NCBI RefSeq assembly: GCF_000378105.1
Contig: NZ_KB899252.1
Span: 124,001 to 188,000 of the forward strand
Direction: 5' to 3'
DNA length: 64,000 nt
Source: Rubritalea marina DSM 17716
GTDB lineage: Bacteria; Verrucomicrobiota; Verrucomicrobiia; Verrucomicrobiales; Akkermansiaceae
Shown: one piece after another, positions 19,628-28,441 of the stretch
Layout: every line of letters begins with the position of its first letter
How positions within the stretch are numbered: position 1 is the stretch's first letter
Notes under the pieces: model-generated
What the model was told of the DNA's origin: nothing
Seen by the model: only the letters and a program-made list of their open reading frames with translations
Databases searched by the model: none
Position numbers and translations under genes: made by a program

Positions 19628-19670
19628 CCAGACACAACAGCCTCCAATCAACAACATCCACTCACTGCCC

Positions 19671-21521
19671 ATGAAATTGAATGTATCACTCGCCCTACTA
19701 GCTGGCTCACTCAGCCTCTATGCCGAGCGCCCAGCAAAGCCGAATATCATCCTGCTACTCACCGACGACCTCGGCTGGCAGGATGTGAAATGCTACGACA
19801 TCGATGAACCCTCCCCGATGGAAACCCCGAACCTCGATGCCCTCGCCAAAGATGGCGTCATGTTCTGGCAAGCGTACTCACCAGCTCCAACATGCGGCCC
19901 GAGTCGCTGCGCCATCATGAGCGGCACTCACCCAGCCCGGGCAAACATGACTCACGTCTCAGGCGGAAAGCCTCCGCACCCACACCACCCAACTGGCTGG
20001 AACTACATGTCTCCATGGTACACCGCGAGCATGCCAGTAGAGACCGTGACGATAGCCGACGCCCTCAAGACAAATGGCTACACCACGGGCCATAGCGGCA
20101 AATGGCATATGTCAATGAACCATCATGGCTACCCGCAACCCAAGGATCAAGGGTTTGACTTCTCGGAAGGCTCCAGAGGAGTCCAGTCACGCATGCAAAA
20201 CCGCATCAAAGACTTCGCCACCACGGACCCAAAGCATCCATTCCGCCTGGATCCAAATGGCTTCCCATACGATCAAACAACTGCAGACGCCATGAAGTTT
20301 CTTGATCAAAGTAAAGGCGAACCATTCTTCCTCTACTTTGCCACTTGGCTCGTCCACGGACCGTGGCACACCTACAGCGAACAATTACTCAATAAGTATG
20401 TCGAAAAGCTCGGTGTCGAGCTCACCCCAGAAGCGAAAGATAGCTGGAAGGTAGAAGGACAAAATAACCCATTCTACTGTGCGATGGTCGAACAACTCGA
20501 CTACTACATCGGCGGCATGATCGACTACCTCAAAACCACTGACGACCCACGTTGGCCAGGGCACAAGCTCATCGAAAACACCTACATCATCGTCTCCTCA
20601 GACAATGGAGGCATGTGTAACGGTGGCCGCAAGGAAGTTGTCACAACAAACAAACCTCTGCAAAAAGGTAAAATATCCGCGATGGAAGGCGGAACACGCG
20701 TGCCGCTCATTGTCTATGGCCCCACTATCCCCAAAGGTATCCAATCCGACGTCATGGTCAATGGGCTAGACTTCTACCCCACCATCCTATCACTCACAGG
20801 CACAGCAACACCGAAAAACAAGCACTTCGATGGCTGCGACCTCAGCTCGCTACTTGAGCGAGACCCTCGGGACGCCAAGCTCGTCCTAGATTCCAAGCAG
20901 CAAGTCAGAGACACCATGATCTGGCACTTCCCAAACTCAGCCGCCCAAGAGAGTACCATCCGCATTGGGGACTACAAACTCGTGCGCAATTATTTCGACA
21001 AGCCAGCACTAGAACTCTACCGGCTCTACGACTCTTCGAATGGCACGCAAAAACGCGTGGACATTGAAGAAGCAAAAAACCTAGCGGAATCGATGCCTGA
21101 GAAAACCAATTCAATGAATGCCGCACTCACTGCCGCACTCTCCGAAATGGACGCAAGCTACCCACATCTGAACCCGAATTCACCTCGGAACCCGCTGGGT
21201 AAAAAAGCACCAACAGTAAGCTCATCCAAGCAATCTGGCCGCCAGATCACCGTCACCTACCAAGACAATGGGACCAAACTCAACCGCGCCGATCTCATCT
21301 ACACCAAGAATGGGAACGACCGCTACGAGGAGTGGTTTCGTGTGCCAGCTACCATCGGTGCAGACAACACCATCAACGCCACCCTCCCCAAAGGCACCAC
21401 TCACTTCTTTATCAACCTCATCGATGCCAATAACTTCCTCGTAAGCTTCCCTAAAATCGACCGAAAAAAGATGACCAAGAAAAAGGCCAAATACGCTGGG
21501 ATCGCCATTGCTGTAGAATAG
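19671..21521 (+). CDS. Secreted formylglycine sulfatase
   Basis: A type I sulfatase of 616 residues. The ATG chosen begins a signal peptide (MKLNVSLALLAGSLSLYA); the frame is open upstream but overlaps the esterase. Metal-binding D32/D33 (LLTDDLGW) and the activation motif C75-G-P-S-R79 are present; the Cys is converted to formylglycine by a maturation enzyme not found in this window. SSDNGGM near the middle supplies further metal ligands. The last ~95 residues form a beta-rich extension after the sulfatase fold. Together with the two esterases this points to trimming of a sulfated, acylated polysaccharide; the substrate is unknown. Confidence 0.93.
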   Translation: MKLNVSLALLAGSLSLYAERPAKPNIILLLTDDLGWQDVKCYDIDEPSPMETPNLDALAKDGVMFWQAYSPAPTCGPSRCAIMSGTHPARANMTHVSGGKPPHPHHPTGWNYMSPWYTASMPVETVTIADALKTNGYTTGHSGKWHMSMNHHGYPQPKDQGFDFSEGSRGVQSRMQNRIKDFATTDPKHPFRLDPNGFPYDQTTADAMKFLDQSKGEPFFLYFATWLVHGPWHTYSEQLLNKYVEKLGVELTPEAKDSWKVEGQNNPFYCAMVEQLDYYIGGMIDYLKTTDDPRWPGHKLIENTYIIVSSDNGGMCNGGRKEVVTTNKPLQKGKISAMEGGTRVPLIVYGPTIPKGIQSDVMVNGLDFYPTILSLTGTATPKNKHFDGCDLSSLLERDPRDAKLVLDSKQQVRDTMIWHFPNSAAQESTIRIGDYKLVRNYFDKPALELYRLYDSSNGTQKRVDIEEAKNLAESMPEKTNSMNAALTAALSEMDASYPHLNPNSPRNPLGKKAPTVSSSKQSGRQITVTYQDNGTKLNRADLIYTKNGNDRYEEWFRVPATIGADNTINATLPKGTTHFFINLIDANNFLVSFPKIDRKKMTKKKAKYAGIAIAVE

Positions 21522-21546
21522 ACCCCAACACAATCACTCCTCCACT

Positions 21547-21578
21547 AGCGAAGGTTGCCCAGCATCCTTCGCTTTTTT
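21547..21578 (+). terminator. Intrinsic terminator after the sulfatase gene
   Basis: Stem AGCGAAGG/CCTTCGCT with an 11-base loop, followed by a run of T. It closes the esterase-esterase-sulfatase unit and separates it from the first paralogue. Confidence 0.85.
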
Positions 21579-21605
21579 TATGCATCATCTACCATCTATC
21601 AATAT

Positions 21606-21637
21606 CTTGTTGTATCACACAGGATTCCGTCTAAAAT
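21606..21637 (+). promoter_or_regulatory. Possible promoter of the first tandem secreted paralogue
   Basis: CTTGTTG at 21606-21612 recurs ahead of the other two tandem paralogues. TTGTTG followed after 19 bases by TAAAAT (21632-21637) could be a weak promoter. The start codon lies 72 bases after the CTTGTTG, the same distance as for the third paralogue. Confidence 0.35.
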
Positions 21638-21677
21638 AAACTACCATTTCCCCATAAACCTCACACAACCCAACATC

Positions 21678-22421
21678 ATGACATCAATCCCCACCGTCAC
21701 TTGCGCATTAGGCCTCATCGCACTCAGCCCCACTATTTCAGCCAAACCCATACTCCATGAAACTTTCAGCTCTCCCCAAAAACTGACTCCCATGGGCCGC
21801 GTCTTCGACACCACACTCGACCTCGGCTGGCGCTCCACCATCGGCTACGGGGATGACCACCTAGGACAGTCGATGTGGGAAATCGCAGCAGACGATGGTG
21901 GCCGGCTCCAGAACACCACATCCGATGCTACCGCCAGCTACATCCAAGGCGAGGCACCCGCCTGGCAGTGGTTCTCCAACCCCCATGCCTCATACAGCAA
22001 AAGCACTACAATAAGCATCAGCTTCGATTACGCCGCCGACGGAGATGACCAACTCATGCTCCACCTCTGGGCAGTCCAGAAAACCAATGATTCCGGATCA
22101 CAACCCTGGATCACTAACAACCAAGGCTGGATTCATGGTTTCAGCTGCCAAAATGAAGCTCTCAGCAAAGGTGGCTACAAACCATACAACCTAAAAACAG
22201 GCAAAGCCCTACCGTGGCCTCAAGACATCGCAATCACTACCCTCAAAGGCCAAGGGACATATCAGCAAGTCATCGACCTCAAATCTCTTAACATACCAGG
22301 CATCAACTCCCTTGCTGACATCGATACATTCTTCATCGCCTTCGCCGCTAAAGAAGCCGGTGGCGGAACGATGTGGGTGAAAAACCTCCAGCTCACAGAA
22401 AACAAAACGACGTCCAAGTAA
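21678..22421 (+). CDS. Secreted protein, tandem family member 1 (no PEP-CTERM)
   Basis: A 247-residue protein with a signal peptide ending near SPTISA (about residue 22); this ATG is preferred over an upstream in-frame start because it begins the signal peptide directly. The body is beta-rich and shares blocks with the next two genes: GRVFD, GWRSTIGYG, GGRLQNTT, AWQWFSN, FDYA, LWAV, WITNNQGW and DIDTFFIAFA. There is no catalytic motif, and unlike copy 2 it has no PEP-CTERM tail, so it would be released or periplasmic. The overall shape, a single beta-sandwich of 220 residues, is like that of a carbohydrate-binding or surface protein. The function is unknown. Confidence 0.8.
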   Translation: MTSIPTVTCALGLIALSPTISAKPILHETFSSPQKLTPMGRVFDTTLDLGWRSTIGYGDDHLGQSMWEIAADDGGRLQNTTSDATASYIQGEAPAWQWFSNPHASYSKSTTISISFDYAADGDDQLMLHLWAVQKTNDSGSQPWITNNQGWIHGFSCQNEALSKGGYKPYNLKTGKALPWPQDIAITTLKGQGTYQQVIDLKSLNIPGINSLADIDTFFIAFAAKEAGGGTMWVKNLQLTENKTTSK

Positions 22422-22454
22422 TCCACCTAACACAAACACCCCTGAATTCCCTTG

Positions 22455-22482
22455 TTGACACATCATGTGTTTACAGGATAAT
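22455..22482 (+). promoter_or_regulatory. Sigma-70-type promoter of the PEP-CTERM paralogue
   Basis: TTGACA (22455-22460), a 16-base spacer and GATAAT (22477-22482) give a near-consensus promoter about 105 bases ahead of the start codon. An interrupted palindrome, ACACAT-C-ATGTGT (22458-22470), overlaps the -35 and spacer and could be an operator. Confidence 0.65.
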
Positions 22483-22586
22483 GACTTTTAATACATTTAG
22501 GTGAATGAACGAGTTAACTTAATCATTTTCAGCCACCGCCATCAATCACGCGGGATAGATTTCAGAACCCCCAAACCCCACACCCC

Positions 22587-23402
22587 ATGAAGAAACAAAC
22601 ACTCCACACAGCTATTGCAAGCATCACCGCAATAGCAAGCAGCCAAGGCGCAACCCTTCTCTCAGAAAACTTTGATGCCCTCCCTACAGTCACACCGATC
22701 GGCCGAGTCTTTGACAATCAGCTAGACGTATCTGGCTGGCAGTCCACCACGGGTTATGGCGCAGTTCATTCCAACCCATCCAACTGGGAAACTTCAAGTG
22801 ACGGAGGTGGTGGTCGCTTACAAAACACAACAAACGACACCACGAGCTACGTCCAAGGTGAGACTCCAGCATGGAAGTGGTTCAGTAATGTCAGTACTGG
22901 TGCCAACACCGACACACTCATCAACCTTCAGTTCGATTACGCAACAGAAGGCGCAGACACACTGACTGTGCACTTCTGGGCAGTTCAATCAGGGGTCACG
23001 CCAGGATCAAACAGCTGGATCACCAACAACCAAGGTTGGAACAATGGCAACAGTAACCAAAACGAAACTGCAAGTAGCGGCGGCTATGCCCCATATGACC
23101 TCAATACAGGTGCAGTCATTCCGAATAGTGGCGCCACTTACTTCGGCTCCCCACTCAATGGCACGGGAACCTTCAACGCGACGATCAACCTCAGCACACT
23201 TGGCATGTCCGGTGTGAGTGATGTGGGTGACATCGATACCTTCTTCATCGCCTTTGCTGGTGATGAAACAGGAGATGGCACAGGCACTACCACCACTTGG
23301 GTAGACAATCTCACCATCACTTCCGCCCCGGTCCCAGAACCGAGCAGCATTGCTCTTCTTGGCCTAGGTGCTCTGGCGTGTTTCACGCGCCGCAAACGAT
23401 AA
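22587..23402 (+). CDS. PEP-CTERM secreted protein, tandem family member 2
   Basis: A 271-residue protein: signal peptide (about 1-25), a beta-rich domain with the family blocks GRVFDNQLD, GGRLQNTTND, FDYATEG, WITNNQGW and DIDTFFIAFAGDE, and a C-terminal PEP-CTERM sorting signal. The signal consists of VPEPSS, the hydrophobic IALLGLGALACF and the basic TRRKR. Such tails are processed by an exosortase and go with exopolysaccharide-producing bacteria; no exosortase gene is in this window. It has its own promoter and terminator. It differs from its neighbours mainly by this tail, so the same domain is presented in sorted and unsorted forms. Confidence 0.88.
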   Translation: MKKQTLHTAIASITAIASSQGATLLSENFDALPTVTPIGRVFDNQLDVSGWQSTTGYGAVHSNPSNWETSSDGGGGRLQNTTNDTTSYVQGETPAWKWFSNVSTGANTDTLINLQFDYATEGADTLTVHFWAVQSGVTPGSNSWITNNQGWNNGNSNQNETASSGGYAPYDLNTGAVIPNSGATYFGSPLNGTGTFNATINLSTLGMSGVSDVGDIDTFFIAFAGDETGDGTGTTTTWVDNLTITSAPVPEPSSIALLGLGALACFTRRKR

Positions 23403-23430
23403 CCACATTCATTATCAACCGACAATCATG

Positions 23431-23461
23431 GTCTCACTGGATTCTCCAGTGAGACCTTTTC
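23431..23461 (+). terminator. Intrinsic terminator after the PEP-CTERM paralogue
   Basis: A perfect 12-base stem, GGTCTCACTGGA/TCCAGTGAGACC, with a 3-base loop and a short T run. Confidence 0.88.
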
Positions 23462-23549
23462 GTTAAAACCTATCAACTCCCCTGGCTCAGAAGAACTGAT
23501 ACTCTTCGATTGACTCTGCCACCATTGCTGGTCAATATCGCACATCTTC

Positions 23550-23584
23550 CTTGTTGAAAAAAAGATATCATTTTTAACAACAAG
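23550..23584 (+). promoter_or_regulatory. Inverted repeat ahead of the third tandem paralogue
   Basis: Arms CTTGTTG (23550-23556) and CAACAAG (23578-23584) flank an A-run and a T-run around GATATC. The element lies 38 bases before the start codon and shares CTTGTTG with the upstream regions of both paralogues. It may be an operator or promoter region. Confidence 0.4.
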
Positions 23585-23621
23585 TCATCACGACCATCAA
23601 TTCCCCAGCCACTAAATCACT

Positions 23622-24419
23622 GTGTCTCATCCTCGCGCCTCCATCATACTTGCCCTACTTTCATGCACCGTCTGTTCCTCTTATGCTGGCAAACTTCTGG
23701 AAGAACAGTTCAATGATGTAGGCATACTCAAAGCTGAGTTCCGCGTGTTCGACCACCTCGTTGATGCCGGTTGGAGGTCCTCCATGGGAGAGACCACAGA
23801 TGGCAAAAACAATGCTGTGATCACCTGGGCGGTCACGGATAGAAATCGGCTCGAACTCAACAGCACAGACACAAATGATACGCGCGTCAGTGAATCCCCA
23901 GCATTCATTTGGATAAGCAACCCATCCAAAGATAGTAGTAACGATTCACTACTCAAACTCACCTTCGACTACGGCAGCGATGGTGGCGACACCATTTTTG
24001 TCAATCTCTGGGCAGTGCATAGCAGCAATGAAACTGCTGAACGCACCTGGATTACAAACAATCAAGGCTGGTTCAACGGATACAGCGCGCAGACTGAAAC
24101 AGTGAGCAAGGCGGGCAACAAGGTATTCAACCTGCGAGATGGAGAACGCCTCATCGGGACGAAAAAAACATCCCTCAGCGAAGGCCAAAAAGGCCAAGGT
24201 TCTTTTCAATGGCAAGTTGACGTCAGCAAGCTAGGCATTGAAGGCGTTCGCAACATTGGAGACATCCAAAGCTTTTTCCTCGCCTTCAGCGTCGCTGAAA
24301 AGGGAGGAGGCACAGTATGGGTCGACAACATCTCTCTCCAAAGTGCATCAGACCGCAGCAACAAATCCACCCTCCTCAGCATTGGTCATTTAGATCTTGA
24401 GATGGAAAAGTCCAACTAA
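23622..24419 (+). CDS. Secreted protein, tandem family member 3 (no PEP-CTERM)
   Basis: A 265-residue protein, probably starting at GTG, with a signal peptide (ILALLSCTVCSSYAG). It shares FRVFDHL, GWRSSMGE, FDYGSDGGD, NLWAV, WITNNQGW, GQGSF and FFLAFSVAEKGGGTVWVDN with the two preceding genes but is more diverged and lacks RLQNTT. It ends in a polar tail instead of PEP-CTERM. Its stop overlaps the stop of the convergent panE gene by four bases (CTAA). The function is unknown; the tandem arrangement points to local duplication followed by divergence. Confidence 0.78.
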   Translation: MSHPRASIILALLSCTVCSSYAGKLLEEQFNDVGILKAEFRVFDHLVDAGWRSSMGETTDGKNNAVITWAVTDRNRLELNSTDTNDTRVSESPAFIWISNPSKDSSNDSLLKLTFDYGSDGGDTIFVNLWAVHSSNETAERTWITNNQGWFNGYSAQTETVSKAGNKVFNLRDGERLIGTKKTSLSEGQKGQGSFQWQVDVSKLGIEGVRNIGDIQSFFLAFSVAEKGGGTVWVDNISLQSASDRSNKSTLLSIGHLDLEMEKSN

Positions 24420-25348
24420 CTCAGCCCCAGTTTACGCTGAATGCGCAGCACCAAGTCTTGCATCTCCGGCACGGGCACACCAAGCCTCTTCGCCACAGCC
24501 AGTGGCTGCCCCCAAATCGCATCAAACTCCACCTCTCGACCATCGACAAAGTCGATCATGCTCGACGGGCGATATGGCCCCATCGGCAGGGTGATCTCAA
24601 TCTGTAGTTCAATAAAACTCTCGGGGATATCATGCCCCAGAGCTGCCGCTACAGCCACCACTTCCGCCATGATTTTTCGCACCTTCGGCTCCAAGCACCG
24701 CTGCTGAAGTAGCTCCTCAGTATCCACTCCCCCTTCTGCAATCGCGAGCCCGTTGAAGGGGAAATTCCACACCAGTTTCATCCACTGCGCCTTCTCCAGT
24801 GAATCCACTGCTTGGCAAGGAAACCCTGAGCCCTCAAAAGCTTCGGCGATCTGCACCAAGCGTGCGCTCTTACCGCCAACAAGCTCGCCAATGCGAATCA
24901 ACCCCGATGCGCTATGCGCTATCACCCCCGCTTTGAGACGGTTGATACACACAAAACACAAGCCTGCCATCACACGCTTGGCTCCAAACAATTGCCCCAA
25001 ATATTCCGCATTACCTAGACCGTTCTGTAGAGTGAGGATCGCAGTTTCTTGGCCGAGCAATGGCCGAATCACCGACTCCGCCGCACCATTCGCCGTAGCC
25101 TTCCACGCCACAATGACAAGGTCCACTTCACCAATATCTTCTGAGTTCTGAACACATTGAACCCTTGGCAAATGAAAGTCACCATGGACACTCTTCACCT
25201 GCAATCCCCGCTGATTGACCACCTCGTAGTCAGAGCGCAAGAGAAAGGTCACATCGTAGCCGGACTGCGCGAGCCTTGCCCCGTAGTATGACCCAACCGC
25301 CCCACTACCAACGATCGCGATTTTCCCCAAACCCATTTGCCTATGCAT
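24416..25348 (-). CDS. panE: 2-dehydropantoate 2-reductase (ketopantoate reductase family)
   Basis: A 310-residue enzyme of the PanE/ApbA family, which reduces ketopantoate to pantoate with NADPH for coenzyme A synthesis. The Rossmann motif is G14-S-G16-A-V-G19. The family segments LTLQNGLGN (the conserved Asn) and EKAQWMKLVWNFPFNGL (the catalytic Lys) are present, with DFVDGREVEFDAIWG near the C-terminus. The start could also be the internal Met-5. coaX, a later step of the same pathway, is about 25 kb away. PanE paralogues with other oxoacid substrates exist, so the exact substrate is likely but not certain. Confidence 0.87.
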   Translation of the reverse strand: MHRQMGLGKIAIVGSGAVGSYYGARLAQSGYDVTFLLRSDYEVVNQRGLQVKSVHGDFHLPRVQCVQNSEDIGEVDLVIVAWKATANGAAESVIRPLLGQETAILTLQNGLGNAEYLGQLFGAKRVMAGLCFVCINRLKAGVIAHSASGLIRIGELVGGKSARLVQIAEAFEGSGFPCQAVDSLEKAQWMKLVWNFPFNGLAIAEGGVDTEELLQQRCLEPKVRKIMAEVVAVAAALGHDIPESFIELQIEITLPMGPYRPSSMIDFVDGREVEFDAIWGQPLAVAKRLGVPVPEMQDLVLRIQRKLGLS

Positions 25349-25545
25349 GGCTCTGGATGTAGCGAATCTCCTCTACAATGGCAACCACTCAACCCCACAA
25401 GAGGGATGAGCACCCCAACAATACCCCGTGCGGTTCGGTAAATTTTGCGAAACGCAATACACCAAACCACACGGAGACTCTGCCGAGTAGGAGGCTAAAA
25501 ATCGTCTTTAACTCATGGCGTCCAGTAAATACCATCGATTAGGCA

Positions 25546-25571
25546 ATCGGCCAGCATGCTATGCTGCCGAT
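25546..25571. other. Hairpin without T-run downstream of the PVC dehydrogenase
   Basis: Arms ATCGGCcAGCAT and ATGCTGCCGAT, with one bulged base and a 3-base loop, lie just after the stop of the minus-strand 887-aa gene. No T tract follows on either strand, so an intrinsic terminator is not proven; it may stabilise a 3' end. The rest of the 239-base gap shows nothing recognisable. Confidence 0.4.
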
Positions 25572-25587
25572 CACCACATCATGAGCA

Positions 25588-28251
25588 CTACTTGAGCTGC
25601 TGTAGATAAGCCGTGAGGTCGGCTAGATCTTGAGGGTCGGTGAGCCCGAGTTGCTCTGGGTAGAACATGAGGGATTTCTTGGTGTCCTTCACTTCCTTGA
25701 TCTCACGCCAAGACACCTTCTGTTGTTGACCGCCAAAAGTCACTACAGTGAGGTATGCCGTAGCACCTGCGTTGTTCACGAAGTGCCAGCTACGCTCTTT
25801 AGAAGATTTTACCAAGCCATCGATCACACCACCATTCTTGAGATGGACACGCGATGCTGTGAAGCCGTGCGCGATGTCGCGGTCTGGGTAAAGAATCGCA
25901 TTGAGGATTTGCTCCTTGTTGCGGCTCTGCCCCCACCCAGTGAGACCAGGACCATAGTTCACCCCCATGTCGCCGATCTCGTGACACACCGCACATCGTG
26001 CAGCCACGGCCTTGCCCTTGACTGGATCGCCTGCTAGAGCCGTGATCTCCTCCATCTTCGGAATGTTGCGCTCAGTCGGTGGAGCTGGGTGCTCGATCGG
26101 CACCGCTGGAGCAGGCTTCGCCACGTTGGCTTCTTTCGCCACGCGGTCACGGTCTACCCATTCGTCCCACTTCTTACCGTCGAGGTTGGTGGTGAGCCAC
26201 ATTTGCACGTACTCCTTTTCTGGAGCATTGAGTGCGTAGAGTTTGAGCATCGACTCAGGCGCTACTGGGCTGTTGATAAAGGCTAGAGTATCGATAGCGA
26301 ACTTACGTTCTTTGTCGCTGAGGTCTTTGTTCACAGCACGCTCGATGAGCTCAGGTGCCGCCACTTCTGGGTGCAACCTCCAGGTGAGCCAGGCAAACTT
26401 AGGATCCCAAGCTTCAACCAACTTGCGCTGGCGGGCCCAGAACGCAGCTTCGTGTCCTAGCATCGCGGAGCCCAATGCCTCAAGGTAGGTGCGGTCGACA
26501 CCATCCCAGCTGGCATAGAGGCTATCAAGAAGTTCTACTTTGTCCGCGAATGGCACATCGCGCAGAGAGATGAGCACCTCGCGGCGCACACCAGCAGATG
26601 CATCTGAACTGAGGTCTGCGAGGTACGGCATCACGTCCACATCAGCACGCTTGAGAGCCATCAGAGCAGTGATGCGCACTTGGTCGTCCGCATCCTTGAG
26701 AAGGCTAACACACTGCTTCATCCCCGCATCTCCAAGGTGCGGAAGAAGCCAGATCGGGCGAGCAGCCACGTATGGGTTCTCATCCTGCATCATTTCAAGC
26801 AGTGCTGGGAGCGCCTCTGCGCCACGCTTCTTCAAGAGGTGGAAGCCAAGAAAACGTACGTTATCGGACGGGCTGCGCAAAAGAGCAATCTGGCCTTCGA
26901 GGGAATCAAAGTCCGTAGCAAACTCAGGCTTGAAACCCTTCGGTGCAATACGGTAGATCGTCCCACTCATGGTGTCATCCAAAGCGGCATGGCCACCCAC
27001 ACGTGGGTCAAACCAGTCAGCAACATAAATCGCGCCGTCTGCGCCCACTTCCACATCAGATGGGCGGAAGTTGTAGGCTTCTTCCACTTCGTTCGCCTTC
27101 AAGAAAATACCACGGTCCATGGTGAAGTTCGCACCATCTGGCTTCGGAAAGTAGGACATGATGTCGCGACGGCCAGCGTCACAGGCGAGGTACATCCCTT
27201 CAAATTTTTTACCAAGAGCACCATTCTCGTAGAATGCCACCCCCGTAGGTGAACCAGATCCATACACATCGCCAGCTGGCTGAGTACCTGGGTTTTCTTG
27301 GCGCCACTGAGCTACTGGGATCGACTGACCTGGGCGACGGTCAGATTCCCATGAATACTTGCCGTCTGCAGAGGAGAAGCCTGCATTACCAAACTCGAGC
27401 ATGTAGGTGTTGCGACATGCCGGTGGATCGTCGTTATCGCTGTGGAAAATGTTACCAAATGAGTTCATCGTATGCTCATAGGCATTACGCAGGTTGTGGC
27501 CCACGATTTCGGTCTGCGTCCCATCTGGGTTGATGCGGGCGATGAAGCCACCGATCCACACCTTGCCATCGTCTGACTTCTTACCAGCAATGGTCATCGG
27601 GTCGTAGGCCCATTCACCTTTTTTGTAGCCGCCGCTATAGGAAGATGCGATGCGGAAGGTCTTTCCATCTTTATCGGTGAATTGAGCACCACAGTTGCCC
27701 TGGTTGATGTACCACTTCCCGTCAGGGCCTGCAGTGGTGGAGTGAAGTGAGTGGTCGTGGTTCCAACCATTGAAACCATCGAGAAGCACCTCGCGTTTGT
27801 CCACCTTCGGGTCGAACTTCAAGTCACCATCGACGTCGGTGTAAACAATCAAGTTTGGCGGCTGAGCCACAAGGATTTTGTTACCGAAAACGCTCACACC
27901 GAGTGGCGACACAAGTTCCTTATCCTGAACAAAGACGTGGGAGCTATCAGCCTTCCCATCACCATTGCTGTCTTGAACCACCATGATGCGGTCCCCCTCA
28001 GGGCGTCGACCGTTCAAGCGGCGGTAGTTCACCCCCTCAGCCACCCACATGTTGCCATACGCATCCATGTCCATGTTGGTAGGGTTTCCAAAAAGTGGCG
28101 ACTTCGCCCAGACAGTCACCTCAAGAGAATCATCCACCAACAGGAGCTTCGGATTCACCGTCTCAACCTCAGCATACACCGTTGGCATCGCGCCCAGCGC
28201 TGCCAACACGGCTGAGGATTTTTTCAAAAGTCTCAATGGAATACGTTTCAT
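25588..28251 (-). CDS. PVC-type secreted dehydrogenase with HEAT repeats and C-terminal cytochrome c
   Basis: An 887-residue secreted protein. After a signal peptide (about 1-27) comes a beta-propeller region (about 35-435) of the membrane-bound dehydrogenase type found in Planctomycetes and Verrucomicrobia, then HEAT-like helical repeats (about 440-660), then a haem domain with C753-A-V-C756-H757 followed by NYGPGLTGWG. This order matches the TIGR02604/TIGR02603 families. Relatives are thought to oxidise sugars or alcohols in the periplasm and pass electrons to cytochromes, but the substrate is unknown. The gene stands alone between panE and the HNH gene. The haem would link it to the same periplasmic electron pool that feeds the aa3 oxidase (inference). 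Confidence 0.88.
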   Translation of the reverse strand: MKRIPLRLLKKSSAVLAALGAMPTVYAEVETVNPKLLLVDDSLEVTVWAKSPLFGNPTNMDMDAYGNMWVAEGVNYRRLNGRRPEGDRIMVVQDSNGDGKADSSHVFVQDKELVSPLGVSVFGNKILVAQPPNLIVYTDVDGDLKFDPKVDKREVLLDGFNGWNHDHSLHSTTAGPDGKWYINQGNCGAQFTDKDGKTFRIASSYSGGYKKGEWAYDPMTIAGKKSDDGKVWIGGFIARINPDGTQTEIVGHNLRNAYEHTMNSFGNIFHSDNDDPPACRNTYMLEFGNAGFSSADGKYSWESDRRPGQSIPVAQWRQENPGTQPAGDVYGSGSPTGVAFYENGALGKKFEGMYLACDAGRRDIMSYFPKPDGANFTMDRGIFLKANEVEEAYNFRPSDVEVGADGAIYVADWFDPRVGGHAALDDTMSGTIYRIAPKGFKPEFATDFDSLEGQIALLRSPSDNVRFLGFHLLKKRGAEALPALLEMMQDENPYVAARPIWLLPHLGDAGMKQCVSLLKDADDQVRITALMALKRADVDVMPYLADLSSDASAGVRREVLISLRDVPFADKVELLDSLYASWDGVDRTYLEALGSAMLGHEAAFWARQRKLVEAWDPKFAWLTWRLHPEVAAPELIERAVNKDLSDKERKFAIDTLAFINSPVAPESMLKLYALNAPEKEYVQMWLTTNLDGKKWDEWVDRDRVAKEANVAKPAPAVPIEHPAPPTERNIPKMEEITALAGDPVKGKAVAARCAVCHEIGDMGVNYGPGLTGWGQSRNKEQILNAILYPDRDIAHGFTASRVHLKNGGVIDGLVKSSKERSWHFVNNAGATAYLTVVTFGGQQQKVSWREIKEVKDTKKSLMFYPEQLGLTDPQDLADLTAYLQQLK

Positions 28252-28441
28252 ACTTACCTAGCTATTTCCTGCCATTTGAATTCCTGACATAATTTTTTGA
28301 AAAATATTTCCACCACCACCAACGCAAGCCGGAAATTCGTCACAACTATGACACAAGGCACTGATAAATAATCATTGATACACTGAATACATCCATGGTA
28401 TTACTTTAGATGAGTTAAGGAATTCAACCCACCATAAGAAT

